Assembly: GCF_036884655.1 (NCBI RefSeq)
Contig: NC_088355.1
Location: forward strand, 39,995,001 to 40,059,000
Length of the DNA: 64,000 nucleotides
Reading direction: 5' to 3'
Origin: Musa acuminata AAA Group
Taxonomy: Eukaryota; Streptophyta; Magnoliopsida; Zingiberales; Musaceae
Shown piece by piece: positions 25,343 through 38,603 of this stretch. Made by a program: the position numbers and the translations under genes. Each line of letters starts with the position of its first letter. Positions within the stretch are counted from its first letter, which is position 1. The notes beneath the pieces are model-generated. The model saw only the letters and a program-made list of their open reading frames with translations. It was not told the DNA's origin and made no database searches.

Positions 25343-25520
25343 TCTCCTATTCTCTTCTTCTTCTTCATCCTTCCTCCTCCTTCTTCCTCCACCGCTTCCT
25401 CTACTTCTTCTTCTTCCTCCTCCTTCTTCCTCCACCGCTTCCTCTACTTCTTCTTGTTCCTCCTCGTTCTTCACCGCGGCCTCTTCTTCCTTCCACTTCC
25501 TCCTCCACCTCTTCCTATGT
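25343..25520. repeat. CTT/CTC polypyrimidine block with internal duplication
   Basis: The phrase cctccaccgcttcctctact and its surroundings occur twice in tandem with a period of about 53 bases (near 25385 and 25438) within a nearly pure pyrimidine strand. Such tracts can form triplex DNA. Confidence 0.8.
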
Positions 25521-25542
25521 ATGACCTTCTTCTCTTCTTGAA

Positions 25543-25660
25543 GAACTTCATAAGTCAATTTCAGATGTGACTAAGTTTTGCATCAATGATTATTTTCTTG
25601 TTGCTTATAATGGTCAAATCTAGAAGCCTGCAACGTCATTACTAATATATGCATTTTCTT
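25543..25660 (+). repeat. Diverged direct repeat, copy 1
   Basis: It matches 27430-27558 in the same orientation at roughly 85-90% identity by eye, including ttcttgttgcttataatggtcaaat. The copies are about 1.9 kb apart. Confidence 0.8.
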
Positions 25661-27429
25661 TAGCCTATTGTATGACATCCTTTTGGAGACTTTTTATCTT
25701 AGAAAACCTTGTCATATTCAAATTGAAGAAACAATAGTTTGGAGATTGCACAAGGGAAAAAAGTTAGTGTGGGAAGAACGTCTTAAAAGACACACTTGGA
25801 GAAGTTCTGGTATCTCTAAATGCTAATCAATTAAGGGATGCCTAAATGCCAAGTCAAGATAAATGCTGTGCTTCAATGTCTAAGAGGAGCAGTTACATTT
25901 AGATAAAATGGCCAATGATGTGATGTCATTGGCAAGTTTGGTTGACTCCTTCCAAACCTTAATATGCTTTAGCTTAAGAAGGTCATCATCTCACAAAGAC
26001 GACCTATTCCTTTATATTCTGTTCTCTTTTAGAATTGTGGCTCTTCTTCACGCTCCCTGTTTACCTTTACCCTATCAACCAAATAATTAGAATCATACAA
26101 ATAATTGAGATGTATGTACTAACTAATATGTTCCTTTTCTTGGTCAGGGAAAGCTGCAGTCATGGTCAAATCAAATGTTGCTGCTGAAGTTGTATATGAT
26201 CCTTCAAATTCTCATTCTTATATATCTCGTTCCAGATTGTATGCTAGTGAAAAGTGGAACTTCGTGGTATAACATGATTCTCTTGTTCTGAATACTGAAA
26301 AAGAATGTTAAATGCTAATTTAGATTCCCTTTTAAGAAATTTATGATTGTAAGAGATATTTGTTCTTGAATATTCTTATGCTTCATGAGTTAATCCTGTG
26401 AGAGTACAGATCTGGTAAACCTAGAGGAAGAAGAATGTAGTTGGTTGTAGTTGGTACTTACAGACAAATTCTACCAATATTTGCAGTTTCTCTTCATATT
26501 TCTGTTTGTGTTCTCGTGTACCCGGTAATCCATGGGCATGATTGGTTGACAAATTGATGTTCCATGAATTTGAACATTTAACTGGCAAAATCAGATGTTG
26601 CTAAATATTGTAACTGGCAAGCTTTCAGATGGCATAACTTGTAGCACAGATTTTTTGTTTCAGTTATCTTGGACTTGTTAGATGGATCCTTTGAAACTTT
26701 ACTATTCATACGATATGATCCAAGATCCGAAATAGGTCTGAAGGCGCTGCTATAATTTCGTAATATTTTTTATATAGTCTGATTTTGGTTTACTTAAATT
26801 AAGTGTATTTCTTATATTAGATATGCTAAATGAGATTTAAATAATATTTGAGTTTTGGTGCTTCACATTGATCGGAAGTTCTATTTTGAGTAGAATAGTA
26901 CTACCATAGGCTCTTATAGCCATCAAAGGCAAAAGGACCTTACTAAAAGGAGGATGTTGTTTCAGATAAAATAGAGGAATTGAAGAATTATGCATGATTA
27001 TTGCATAAGTATAATTGTTGTGGTTGGTCTCTACTTATTATATTATCTTTTTTTATGATATTTTTATGAAGAACATCTTAATCTCTCTTCCTAAGTGATG
27101 GAAAAGTTTAAAGAAGCAATAGTGACACTACAGACTTCTTCATTGTATAAGTTGACTTTTATTCATCTCTTGGATCAAATTTTAATTGTGTTCTAGGTTG
27201 ATCATCTAGGACTTCTATGCGGTTCTATATAATTTAGTAATTACAGTGCTTGCTAAGGTTGATAGGCATTGTTTTACTATAGATAAGTTGGGGTTCATAT
27301 TTCATGTAGGAAGTATTGTTATTGAAGCTAGAATTAGTGAAACAAGGGGAATCATAAATTGATGTGAAAATTGTGATTTCCTTCAAGAAAATTACACAAT
27401 TTTTGGTGGATTTTATGTATGATCTAATT

Positions 27430-27558
27430 ATCTTCTTGAAGAACTTTATAATTCAATTTTAGATGTGACTAAAATTTGCATCGATGGTTCTTTTCTTGTT
27501 GCTTATAATGGTCAAATGTAGAAGCTGGCAACATCATTACTAGTATATGCAGTTTCTT
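27430..27558 (+). repeat. Diverged direct repeat, copy 2
   Basis: Partner of 25543-25660. The sequence between the copies has no recognisable coding content, so this could be a local duplication or the edges of a very old inserted element. Confidence 0.8.
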
Positions 27559-27754
27559 GTATTAATCATGTTCACTTATACTATCCCAGTAATTAACTTG
27601 CTCTTTTACTTAATTAACTACTTGGGTATGGAGCTTTATAATTCCAAAAATTGTATCATATAGTTTATATCTCAGATCTTTTACGAAATCATGTGTTAGT
27701 GAGAGATATAGCTAGCTTTTGAGCTCCAGTAGAAATGATTTGTGAATGATTACT

Positions 27755-28275
27755 ATGTATGTGTGTGTGTGTGAAAATTGAGGAACTCATTCATTAGGGG
27801 CACCTCATGAGGTTCATCCGAAGGAACTGGGAACACAGTTCATCCGAAGGAACAGTGTATGTGTGTGTGTATAAATTGACATCATTATCAACGGATCTAT
27901 CTCGAGAAGAGATAGCTCTTCGGGTCGCAAAGTATACACCTAAGCTACCATAAAAAAAATGTGTGTGTGTGTGTGTGTGAAAAATGACTCAAAAATAACT
28001 TTCAAGGAAGAGATGTGTGTGTGTGTGTGTGAAAAATGACTCAAAAATAACTTTCAAGGAAGAGATGTGTGTGTGTGTGTTGTGAAAAATGATTCAAAAA
28101 TAACTTTCAAGGAAGAGATGTGTGTGTGTGTGAATCGACATCATCATCAACGGTGTGTGTGTGTGTGTAAATCGACATCAGCATCAACGGACCTATCTCG
28201 AGAAGAGATAGCTCTTCGGGTCGTAAAGCACCTAAGCTACTATAAAAAAAATGACTCAAAAATAACTTTCAAGGA
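27755..28275 (+). repeat. Composite (GT)n minisatellite
   Basis: GT/TG runs alternate with two modules. Module A (aaaatgactcaaaaataact and its extension through ttcaaggaagaga) occurs four times between about 27978 and 28280. Module B (tcgacatcatcatcaacgg, then a segment containing the hairpin gaagagatagctcttc, ending in a run of A) occurs at about 27877-27958 and 28169-28250. The last A copy directly follows the last B copy without a GT run and continues into the gypsy relic, which suggests it is the ancestral order. Confidence 0.85.
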
Positions 28276-29530
28276 AGAGAAGAAAGAGTAACTCGATGAT
28301 GCCCTAGTTGTTTTCATAAAAATGATTACGCTCGAGTGAAGAGGGTCATGATCGACGCAAGTAGTTTTGTTGGCATTCTCTACTTTAACAATTTTTAAAA
28401 ACTTGGGCTCTCAGTTAATAATCTCACCCCTATGACTTCTTCCTGACATGGTTCATTAGCGACTCTATCTCCTTGCTCGAGACCATGAGCCTACACGTCA
28501 TGTTTGGAGATGAGCCTTACACCAAAATGATGATGATTAAATTTATGGTGGTTGATATCCCCTTGGCATATAATATAATCAAAAGTTGCCTCACACTCAA
28601 TAGGCTGAGGGTTGTGGTGTTGACCTACCACATTGTGATGAAATTCTCAACAAGGATCGGCATCGAAAAATTGAGAAGCAATCTAAGCGAGTCATGCTAG
28701 TGCTATCTGATGATGATTTTTTCTATCGAAGAGAGTTTAACTTGAGGCACCACCAATAATGGACCCTCGAAATTCTGTTAAGTCCTTGGACAAAGCTCTG
28801 AACAAAGCCCTTTCCAATAGAGTTGCTTATCATGGCACCTCGGACAAAGCTCATCCCAATCAGGTCATCAAGATCGAGGTGACTTTATGAGGAAAAGCGA
28901 GTGCAACTCATCGATTTTCTTAGAGAGAATACTGAGGTGTTTATATGGTTACTAAGAGACATATCGGGAATCACCTCAAATTTAGCCCAACACCACCTGA
29001 ACATATCCTCAAAGGCTTGACCAATGAAGCAAAAGCCTTGCAAGTTTGCTCTTGATCGCTAATAGGTGATTAGTGATGAAGTAAATAAGCTGTTATGAGC
29101 AAGGTTTATTGTTGAGGTGCAATACCCCCTCCAATGGCTAGCTAATATTGTACTAGTTAAGAAGTTTTAATGGAAATTGAAGTATGTGTGTTGATTATAT
29201 CAATCTTAACAAGACATGTATGAAGGACAACTACCCTCTCCCCAGATCGATCAACTTGTTGATGCTATTTAAAGTCATGAGCTCCTCACCTTTATAGATG
29301 CATTCTCGGGATATAATCATATAATGATAACACCATAGGATCGAGAACACATCTCTTTTATCATTGATCATGTATTATTATCATACCTATCATTTGGGTT
29401 AAAAAATACATATTATTTAGGTAAAAAAATACGGGCGCAACATAGGATGGTGAACAAAATATTCAAATATCATATCAAGAGAAACATTAAGATCTATGTA
29501 GATGATATGATTATCAAAAGAAATATTCAA
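28276..29530 (+). pseudogene. Decayed Ty3/gypsy retrotransposon pol relic
   Basis: Fragments of a gypsy polyprotein read in shifting frames with many stops. A protease-like part lies around 28290-28700, with the catalytic triplet region altered to Asp-Ala-Ser near 28351 and the downstream phrase KFMVVDIPLAYN. A reverse-transcriptase part lies around 29190-29520, showing DNYPLPRIDQLVD-like, FIDAFSGYNHI and YVDDM motifs. Integrase and LTRs were not found. The sequence is inactive and old. The phrase DNYPLPRIDQLVD is typical of plant Tat-like gypsy lineages. Confidence 0.85.
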
Positions 29531-31375
29531 ATATTCAAATATAGGCGCAACGTAGATTTTGTCGAGACAATTCAAATTCTAATGAGGTACAAAATACGTC
29601 TTAACCCATCAAAATGAGGTTCTAATGATGGTCATTCCTCTCCTGCTTCTTGATCACACATGTGCTACTGCTAGTAATCGTGCCACTCTTTGCCCTCCTT
29701 CCCCTGCTCCTTGCTCTCGTCTCCTCCTTCGTCACTCAACCCATCCTAAATGAGGTGTGGTGTGCTGTGACAGGATTTTTAAGTTCCTTTATCCGGTTTT
29801 ACCTTGAAACTGAGCTGCGGCTGAGTTTTAAATCCCATTGAATGAAGGATGAGGTTTTCGTCTTTTCTTTTCCCCGTTCTTGATGTTGCATAATATTTTG
29901 ATGCTATTGACCTTTTCCTGCTTTGTCTCGGTCAATGACTTACCCGTCTGTCATTCTTCGCGCTTGCCTGCGTCTTTGAATTCCGTTTCAAACTGTTATC
30001 ATCATCCCTCGTCATGCATGTGGCACTAGCGAAGCGTTCCGTCTCATGCTTTTGTCGACTGTATTTATAGATTAATTCTTCTCATATTATTGATTTTACT
30101 GACGGAAGATACTACACATATTGTTACATGCAAAAATAACGTTAAAAAAAAGATCAAAAATAATTTCGATCCTCATCACAATCAAATAGCCATTGACCTT
30201 GCACGAAACCGGAGGCGTTGGTTAAGATAGCAAAATAGGACAAATGGGATGGTGTAAGAGAGGAGGATCTTTACTAGCATCACAGTTGGGTAGGTCGTAT
30301 GGGGATAGCGGAGTCAAAGAGGAGGATAACAAAGCATGAGAAATGAGATAGTGTAAGAGATAGGATCATCATCACACTGTCATTGGGTGACAATTTAGGA
30401 GGATAGCAAAACCTAAGGAGTCTACAAAGTCGGGAGAGAATAGCAAAGCTTTATAAGAAGTTATCATTATATGAAATTAATATATTTAAATGATAAGATC
30501 TTTTTATCCTTAGCATCATTTTTGAACGCGACAACACATGCCATATGAATCAATAACGTAAGAAAATTAGAATTAAATATTTTATTTTTATAAATATAAA
30601 GATAATAATATATTTTTAAAAAATATAAAAAAAATATTAAATATAATTTAAGTATAGAAGTAATATGTAATTAATCCCGGTTTTCTCAATTGTCTTTCTC
30701 ACTTTTTGTAAGCCAAGTTTTTCGACAAGGAATTCGCTTCCCTCAGGTCAGCGTGTGGGTGTTGCGGCATGTGCACTTGACCCAAAGTGCCTTAAAAGAT
30801 TAGAAAATGAGCGAGGCCATCGACTTCAACTACACAACCGTCACATCATCACCCCCTACAAATCGAATATTCCCTTGTCGCGTTACAGTTAACAGAAGTC
30901 CTCTCCATCGTCAGATCTCACAAGCGTGCGGTGCTCCCGGGAAAGACGAGTGCGAAGTAACGCACACAAAGCATTAGGAGTGCCTGAAGAATGCTTGGAT
31001 ATAAACAGATGGAATATCTTTTGATCCTATTATAGTTTCACTAGACTGAAGGCCGATCACCGAGCCCCGGTGCTCCATTTCTCATTGTGTTCCTCTATAC
31101 AATTCAAGACAGATGACGATTCACGAGTTTCATGCGAGAGAAAGAGATGGGATAAGCAAAGAAAACACAACGTGCCAAGCTAATAATACCTTCATCTAAT
31201 TTCCACACACGAAAGGTTGTGTATTAGAAATATCAAAAAGCCAAAAGAATATATAGTACTAGTGTTACTTACACATACTCTGAACTAAGCAAATACTAGC
31301 TAGCCCATGCATGCACAAAATGTGAATACAGTACCAATCACACCAAAATCTACAAAGAGACTCCTGGATGACCAT
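29531..31375. other. Spacer downstream of ABCA2
   Basis: Mostly AT-rich. A 63-codon plus-strand frame at 29650-29841 encodes a hydrophobic peptide (MITHVLLLVIVPLFALLPLL onward) with no family I recognise; it could be chance. The stretch at 30560-30670 is nearly pure A/T. The right part would include the ABCA2 3' UTR. Confidence 0.5.
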
Positions 31376-34300
31376 TTAACTAATAAGATTTGAATCTATG
31401 ACAAATCCCAGAGAAGCACCACGAATACTTCCTCTGCGGGAAGGGGCCCGATTCACCGTCGATTGGACGTTGGGTGGTATGTTGGTCTCAGATGAATGAC
31501 CAGAAATGCAGAGGGTTCCGGTATCATCCTGTTCCCAGTAGACTTCCACCATCAGTCCTCTCGGGTGCTCCGATGATTCTGTTCCTGGAATCCCAACAAA
31601 CCTAGCTCCTTTCGGGATCTGCATAGTCGCCAGCGGTGAGCAACGCTCCAATTCTAGATCTTTAAGTTTCAGAAGACTAAATGGATTTACCAATATGACA
31701 AAACCAGCAACAACATAAGGATGAGATACTTATTTAATAATCTAATCCATTTGTAGAACCTTCAATTCTTATCTTTCCATCTTGTCAATCAAACAAACAA
31801 ATCCAGTCCATATAAATCTTTAAACATATACCCTACCCGTAGGGAACTTTACTGATCGTTCCTATCAATTAGTCTGGAACCTATCCTTCTTAATTCTAGC
31901 AGGCGTATGCAGAATTTCAATTGTTATTCTGGCTTCTCTGTATCGCTCAATGACATGACAAATCTAATAAGAGACTAATTACTAAACTAAACCATGCAGC
32001 AGAAACACAGTTCCATAACAAAATCCTTAAATGCTTTAGTAGAATTCCTCACCTGAATTGAAGGTCCGGATGACAAGTTCAGAGTAACCAGATTCTCCTC
32101 CATGGAAGAGCTTTCCAACTCAGCTTGTTTTGCTATGTTTAGAAACACTTCCTCGAGGGTTGTTAGACCAAGTTGTATGTCTGAAATCCCAAATTCTTCT
32201 TCTCTATCTTGGAGCTCTGCAAAAAAATTCTGCCACCAGAAAGGGAGCCAGATAAGGGCCATTGTATAGATCAGAAAATGCATCCAGCCAGCCAAGGTTG
32301 CAAATAAATTCAGTATATGGGAGCATTGAGTTACCGTTAGAAGCCCCTCTTTTTGGTGGGGGATGACAAAAGTTAAAAATGTCTTGTTCTCTTCTTTAGG
32401 ATCCACATTTAATCGCTGTCGATACCATTCCTATGTCAGGCTATCTCCAGAAAACCAGAAAAGAATCTTAATTTATATTGTATTGCACTTACATCTTTGA
32501 AGAACTGCTTCACAGGCTCAAGGTGAGGATTGCTTGTGGGTGCACTACCATAAACGTTGGGAGTTTGACCGGGTGCATTGCTAGGGAAACTCACATTTGC
32601 AACATAACCAGTCCCAAATCTTGATTTAAGTCGTATAGAGGTTCCTATACACCGCAATTTTCCCTTAGCCATGATGGCTATCCGGTCACTTAAAATGTCA
32701 GCTTCCTCCATGGAATGGGTTGTCAAAACAATAGCTCGTCCTCTTTTAGCATCTTCTATTATGTCCCAGACATGCCTTCGAGTGATTGGATCCATGCCAG
32801 TAGTCTGCAACATAAGCCAACATAACAAAATTTCAATTGAAAGACTTGGTGACAAAACATATGTACAGCACTCTGAAGCGAGCCATGGTTTTTCCCACCA
32901 AGGGCAAATGGACAGTCTCAATTGTCAATCTACTAAAGGATGTTAATTTTATGTGAATAAATAAAATCTATTATGTGGATGATGCATTCCAATAAATTTA
33001 CACCTAGTTAGTACTTAGATTTGTCAACATACTATGGTACTATTTATCCAGTTGATTAATATGCCTGGAACTGCAAGTAAAAGTTAAAAAAATAAAGAGA
33101 TAACTGAATGAGCACTTTCATATGCCTTAAGACTCATTAAATCTATTATTTTGAAATAGTTTGTTTAGCAAAGGGTCAAAAAAATTATCAACAACACAAA
33201 TATCAAACATTGAGTCGTTTTTAAAGAAAATGAGATAGCATAAGAGATTGCTCACAGATTACCTTATGACAGAAAATGAGACAGCTATTTCTGTACCTGT
33301 GCTTCTTATGAATTTTGTTTATGCTCATAAATTATCTAAATTGTCCAAAGAAAATAGATATAACAAATATATAAAGCACAAATTTCTGTCTACATGTTAT
33401 CTTGTTCTACTTGTAAGACTAGCTGTGTTTCACTGTTTTGGCATGGGTATGGTGTATCGTGTCTAGTTCCGTGTCCATGCTTCTCATAGGTGGTTGGGAC
33501 TCCCTAGCTCATGTACCTTTAATTTGCTTATTGATCACATTTGTCTCTAATCACTTCAGCAAAGTAGAATGTTTACAGTAATCTAAAGCAAGAGAGCGAC
33601 AGAGAGACAAAAACAAGAAAATTGTAGATTCTTTTGGTCCTAATATTGTGTTTGTTATTTAACTACAAGGATTCCAGAATTAGTTTCTGCAAAGTTCACA
33701 GCTTTGAACAAGCAACCTTCGTGATTCCATGCAAATATGCATTCCTACGCAAGTGTTTATAGATTTCTTCAAGAAACTACGGTAGCATATATTTATGGCT
33801 AACTTTCATCACATACTGGCTCATCCAAGAAAACCATTTTTGGATCCCCAATGAGGGCTATTGCAACACTGAGACGACGCTTCATCCCTCCACTATAGTT
33901 TCCAGATCTAACTCGAGCAGCAGTAGTAAGTTTTACCTCTTCTAATGACTTTTCAGCTACCTGCACCACCATATAGCATATTATGAGAAGAAGATACGTT
34001 GTTAACTTAGAGGAATAAACCAAACTGGTTAAAAATGCTATACAAATCATATAAACCATTTCCAGTTAATACAAGGTTTTTTAACTGATAAATGCTCATT
34101 AAAATTGTCAATTTTAAACGTAGACAAGGGATCTTCTTTGGTGAGAAGTAAGAGGCACTTTGCCTGCCAAAAAAAATTTGATCTTAAAAGTTAATGTTCA
34201 TCAATGCAGATTATAGACATTATATAGACAAAGAAGGACCAAATGCTAGGAGGGTCTTCAGCACCCACCGATTTTATTGTTGATGGAGGCAAACCTTTGA

Positions 34301-37300
34301 TACTAGCAAATAAATGCAGGTGTTCTTGAGCTGATAATTCATCCCATAAGATATCAAACTGGCAAATAGAGAACCACAGACCAGACTTTAATTAGTTTCC
34401 CTTTCTAAACAGTCAAAAGTAGGTATTCGCTATCTTATCAACCTATTATCGGGATGAAATGAAGCATACCTGGGGACAAACTCCTATCATCCTTCGAATA
34501 TTTGACATACCCACTGAGCTCCGAACTGAATATCCATGAATTAATGCTGTAAGAAGATAAAATGACTTAGCAACATGGCATTACTTCTGTTCACACATAA
34601 TGGAAGGATAGATTAATAACGCAAGATTATTCTACCATCTCCTGCTGTAACCGGTGTAACACCAGTAAGGCAATTAATCACAGTGGTTTTCCCAGCTCCG
34701 TTAGGTCCAAGAAGGCAAAACAGCTGGTCTTTTGCAAGGTTTACCCATATTCCCTAAGTTTCAATACAGCATTATGAAATGTTCAAGCAATACATGCTTG
34801 GCATCTATAAGTTCTGGCACAAACTGACAAGTGAAATGGTAAAAAGAGGAAATACCTTGACAGCATGATATGGTGAAGATCTCTGGCACTTGCAACAACC
34901 AATTTTTGTAGTTCCAGGATATGTTTTTGTTAGACCACGTATTTGAACTGCAACATTTGGATCAACTTCATTATTAGCAGCTTGCTGCTTTACACTAGTT
35001 TCCTCTGCTAGGACATCCTCATCACTTGGAGTAGCATCATCCAATGGTGGAATTGAACCAGAACAGCTACAGAGACTACCTTCTGATGTACAGAGAATGA
35101 ATCTTTTAGAATCCTCTGAAGTCATACTACATATGGAGCAATAATAAATTTGAAAAATAGAAAAATTGGTCATACCTTCCACCTTGTTTCCATCATTCCC
35201 AGTCCAGTATGAGGGATTCAGAAAATAAAACATTGATTTTCTCACACCATTTGAGTTTGGAATAATATTGTCAAAGTAAATTGCCAAAATGAACCACACA
35301 AAGAATGTTGATATGAGCCATTTATAGATATCTTCCTGTTAAATATATATGATTATCGTCAAACCTAACCATCATAAAGAAGATAAACAGTGCAAACTTT
35401 ACGCTCAGAATGAACTCATATCATACAATAGTTATAGTGCAGTCAGGTTCATATGTAGTGCATTCTCCACGCCTGCCCCAACTAATTCCTTCATCTTCAG
35501 AAGTAGCTGTCTCATTGCCTAGCAAGTCAAGAGCTTTGGCGAGAAGGTTGGGGGGAAATAGAGACCATATAACTCGATAGAGTTTTGTGAAGTTGCTATC
35601 ATATGGAAACCCGAATACTGTAACAAGCTGTGGTGACAAGATATGTTAATTCAATTTTCATTCTCCACAGTAAGATGCATTATCAAGCTTGCGATTATCA
35701 ATATGAAAACTTCACCTGAGTCAGAAAACCGATTATGAATATTGAGAACCCAACTGTAGTTGCTGATGATGACTTACTGACGAAGGCTGATATCATAAAA
35801 GCAAAACTTAGCTGCAAAAAATAGATTGTGTAAGATTCAAGGAATATTGGCACAAACATGTAGAATAAGCAAGGAAATTTTGGAAAGATGATTCATATCC
35901 AAACTATCCTAATCAAATGCCATACATCTGCTAGAGAAAAAATTACCATATTAAGTTGGAAAAGGAAGAACAAGAGAAACAGAACAGCAAAACTGTTATG
36001 CAAGAAAAAGTTGAATTGAAACATTATCCCGAACAGGACTGTGAAAAGTGCTGCAACCACCGTCAGAAAAGCCTCCCATGTAAACCAAGAAAGCCAATAA
36101 GCAGAATCATATAGGCCCATTATGGACATAGCCTGCAAATACTTAAAAGAATGAATCATTAGCATTTTGAATTTGCAAGTAGGAGAGGTCAACAGATGAA
36201 AACCTCAAGACCAGGATAAGCATAAGTTACAACCTGACGAAGTTTAAGTTCTTTTTCAGTGACCAAAGAGCTAATTTGAAATACAAAACCAAACATGGCG
36301 ATCGCAAGGAAGAAGGTCGGTCCTGCAGTACCAACAGCAGAAAAAGTTTCTGTGGCTGGGTGAGCAAACTCCTTGAACCCCACCGTCCACTTAAAATTTG
36401 GATCTGCGGTAAGAAAATCCTAATAAGTAATAGAAACAAAGTGAAAGTAAATCAGCTATCAAATTAGTGAATGATAACCTAAAGGACTCTCAAGTTTCAA
36501 GACATCAAGAAGGGCATTGAGAAGTTTATGACAGCACAGAAAGTCATTTAAGAAGCTGTTTTTACTTTCATTTGAAGTGATTATCTTATTATACATTAGC
36601 AGATATTTGTGTATAACTGAATTAATGTCAACAAATTCAAGCTTGCTCAAGATAGATGTAGTTATAGATTGAGTTTAGAAGCTACCAAATATGACTTATC
36701 AAACATTCAAAGATCAACAAACAGAAAATGTCTATAGCACCTCCAATCAAGGATCTAGAGATTTCACGCTCTGCAGCAATCTGAAGTGGGATTTGAAATT
36801 TGAAAGTAGGGTCCTCATAGCTTCCTCGTTTGGCTACAGCAGTAGAATTCGTCTGGATTCCATAGCTTATGACAGTCGAATTCCTCTCCACAAAATGCAA
36901 AGCACCTGGGCACCGCATAGGATTGCTTTCAAGCCATGCATCCACTTCAGCTTGAGTTCTGAAAGATTTGACCTATAATATTGATGTGTAGATCACTTCT
37001 TTCAGAAGTACTAAAAAACAATTACAATAGCTATCTTAAATGTTTCATTGGAAAAGAAAAGTGATGGTGTATCTAATGCAGTGTGGGCTAACAAACAAGC
37101 AAACTTGGGAACACGTTTACAAAGCTCAAGAATAAAGATCTGCAGCTTAAAGACAACAAAAGATTGGCACAGAACAAAGCTATTCTGGAGAGATGGAAGA
37201 CTAAAACAGTCTTCCCGGCTTATGCCATGCATCATAGCATTTAGTCACATTGACTACAAGACCAGTAGCAGGAGGAAGATTAAAATTTTGACTATCTATC

Positions 37301-38603
37301 TGGCTTACTTATGCAAGAAAAACAGTAGGAATGTGGAGGTTATCAGCATTTGAACAATCAAAACCATAGATACTAGAAAATACCCTGTCCTCAAGTTCAA
37401 AGGCATATTTTGGCTCCTTAAATTACTAGTAAGAGATTGGGAACATTAAATATTGATTAAAGGAAAATAGGGATGAAAGGGTGGAATTCTTTATTGAATG
37501 TGATGGATTCTTATATACTAAACTTGATTGTGCAAGTGTAGGATATGCCATTAAGAATGCAAGGGGAGGTTTGGTGGCTGCTGGATGTACCAACTGCAGA
37601 GTTCAAGGTGCTAAGCAGGCTGACTGCAGAGCAATCAGTGAGGGTCTTAAAAGGGCTGAAAGCAAACTGTGCGTCGAATCAGGTGCCTTGGAGATAATTC
37701 ATTATATCAACAATCAAAAGCCATGGCCTTGGAGGTTGAAGAGTTTGGGAGATGACATTAGAAGAATTAGTTCTAATGTGAATGTTATAAGTTTTGTTTA
37801 CATTCCTAGGGAATTTAAATCTCCTGTCCCAAAGTATTGCCAAACTCAGTAGCAGATTACACTTTCTTGCGTATGGGGAGCTGAAGCTTCCTCATTTTTG
37901 TGTACTAATGTTTGTATCGAACAAAACAGAGAAAAAGGAAATCGATGGCAGACCTACTGTTTTATTCACTCAATTCCTTCAACTTTATAAAAGAAAAATT
38001 AGATAACGCAATCAAGCTGTCCAGTAATTAGACGATAAATACGGATCGCCATGACTGCTGTTTTCGATAGCACGTTTTCAGTAATCTACTCGAAGAAAAT
38101 AATAGAAGTTCCTTTCGATTCCCTGCAAAGCCAATTCGCCAAAGAACCAGTACTATAACAAGGTAAATCAGGAGGAACGGGTAGGAGAATTTCCAAGGCC
38201 CTACCACCAGAAATAAATGATAACAAGAACTGACCTTCTCGGCGGGGATTTCCCTGCCGGGGTTGTTCTTCATAATGGCGGAGACGATGGTGGCGATGCG
38301 GGCGCTGGCGTTGCCGCTCCAGATGAAATCGTGGCAGGGGGTTTTGACGTAGAACTTGTCTTCGCAGGGGGGGATGGGGGGCAGGATGAGGGGCTGGGGG
38401 TCGTGGACGTTCTTGTAGGCGGTGGTAGAGGAGAAGCGGGACTTGACTGCCTTGTCGATGCAGAAGATGAGAAAGATGAAGAAAAGGGAGGAGAAGAGCT
38501 GGAGGAAGGCGGACTTTTTGTGGCGCCACGTCAAGATGAAGTTCTTCCTCAGCAAGGCCGCATACTGTTGCGTGATCAGGGGTGCGCCGCTCCTCAGCTC
38601 CAT
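31376..38603 (-). CDS. ABCA2: ABC transporter A family, ABCA2-like half transporter
   Basis: Sixteen minus-strand coding exons: 38603-38235, 36972-36741, 36403-36234, 36132-35947, 35811-35716, 35627-35427, 35335-35176, 35082-34856, 34753-34636, 34546-34470, 34358-34269, 33960-33817, 32804-32493, 32430-32335, 32229-32053, 31618-31376. All are in phase, giving 965 aa (Arabidopsis ABCA2 is about 980). Order: cytosolic N-terminus, TM helix near 33-50, large luminal loop, membrane block near 220-350, then one ATP-binding domain. Walker A is GPNGAGKTT (563-571), the signature is [10 protein letters not shown] (664-673), Walker B ends FLDEP (690), and the switch His is 720. All catalytic residues are intact. 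Family role: ATP-driven lipid movement; ABCA half transporters probably dimerise. The conserved start is MELRSGAP at 38603; an in-frame ATG at 38696 would add 31 residues. Confidence 0.95.
37440..37910 (+). pseudogene. RNase H-like (RVT_3) relic antisense in ABCA2 intron 1
   Basis: A 123-codon frame at 37481-37852 reads FIECDGFLYTKLDCASVGYA, then GGLVAAGC, KQADCRAISEGLKRAES, LEIIHYINNQ and FVYIPREF. This is the order of plant RNase H-like domains that derive from non-LTR retroelements. After IPREF a frameshift near 37815 moves the conserved tail (QSIAKLSSRLHFLAYG) into another frame. No reverse transcriptase part is present. It is probably a dead retroelement fragment or a retrocopied domain, inserted opposite to ABCA2 transcription. 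Confidence 0.75.

Larger units (their letters stand above)
24884..28265. other. Repeat-bearing spacer without a supported gene
   Basis: From left to right: a ggtccggtccggtccggtc motif with nearby ggtacc-like phrases (25150-25225, resembling the MITE style); a polypyrimidine block; AT-rich unique-looking sequence; a diverged duplication; and a composite minisatellite. Open frames in the polypyrimidine block are low-complexity artefacts. Confidence 0.55.

Noticed and set aside
25147..25558. Open frames on both strands rich in Ser/Leu/Pro or Glu/Arg
   Set aside because: Products of the polypyrimidine tract, low complexity with no conserved motif.
27755..28275. CRISPR-like alternation of repeats and spacers
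   Set aside because: The modules are not regularly spaced, the separators are GT runs rather than unique spacers, and the genome is a plant.
28067..28291. Frame encoding Cys-Val repeats
   Set aside because: Translation of the GT minisatellite.
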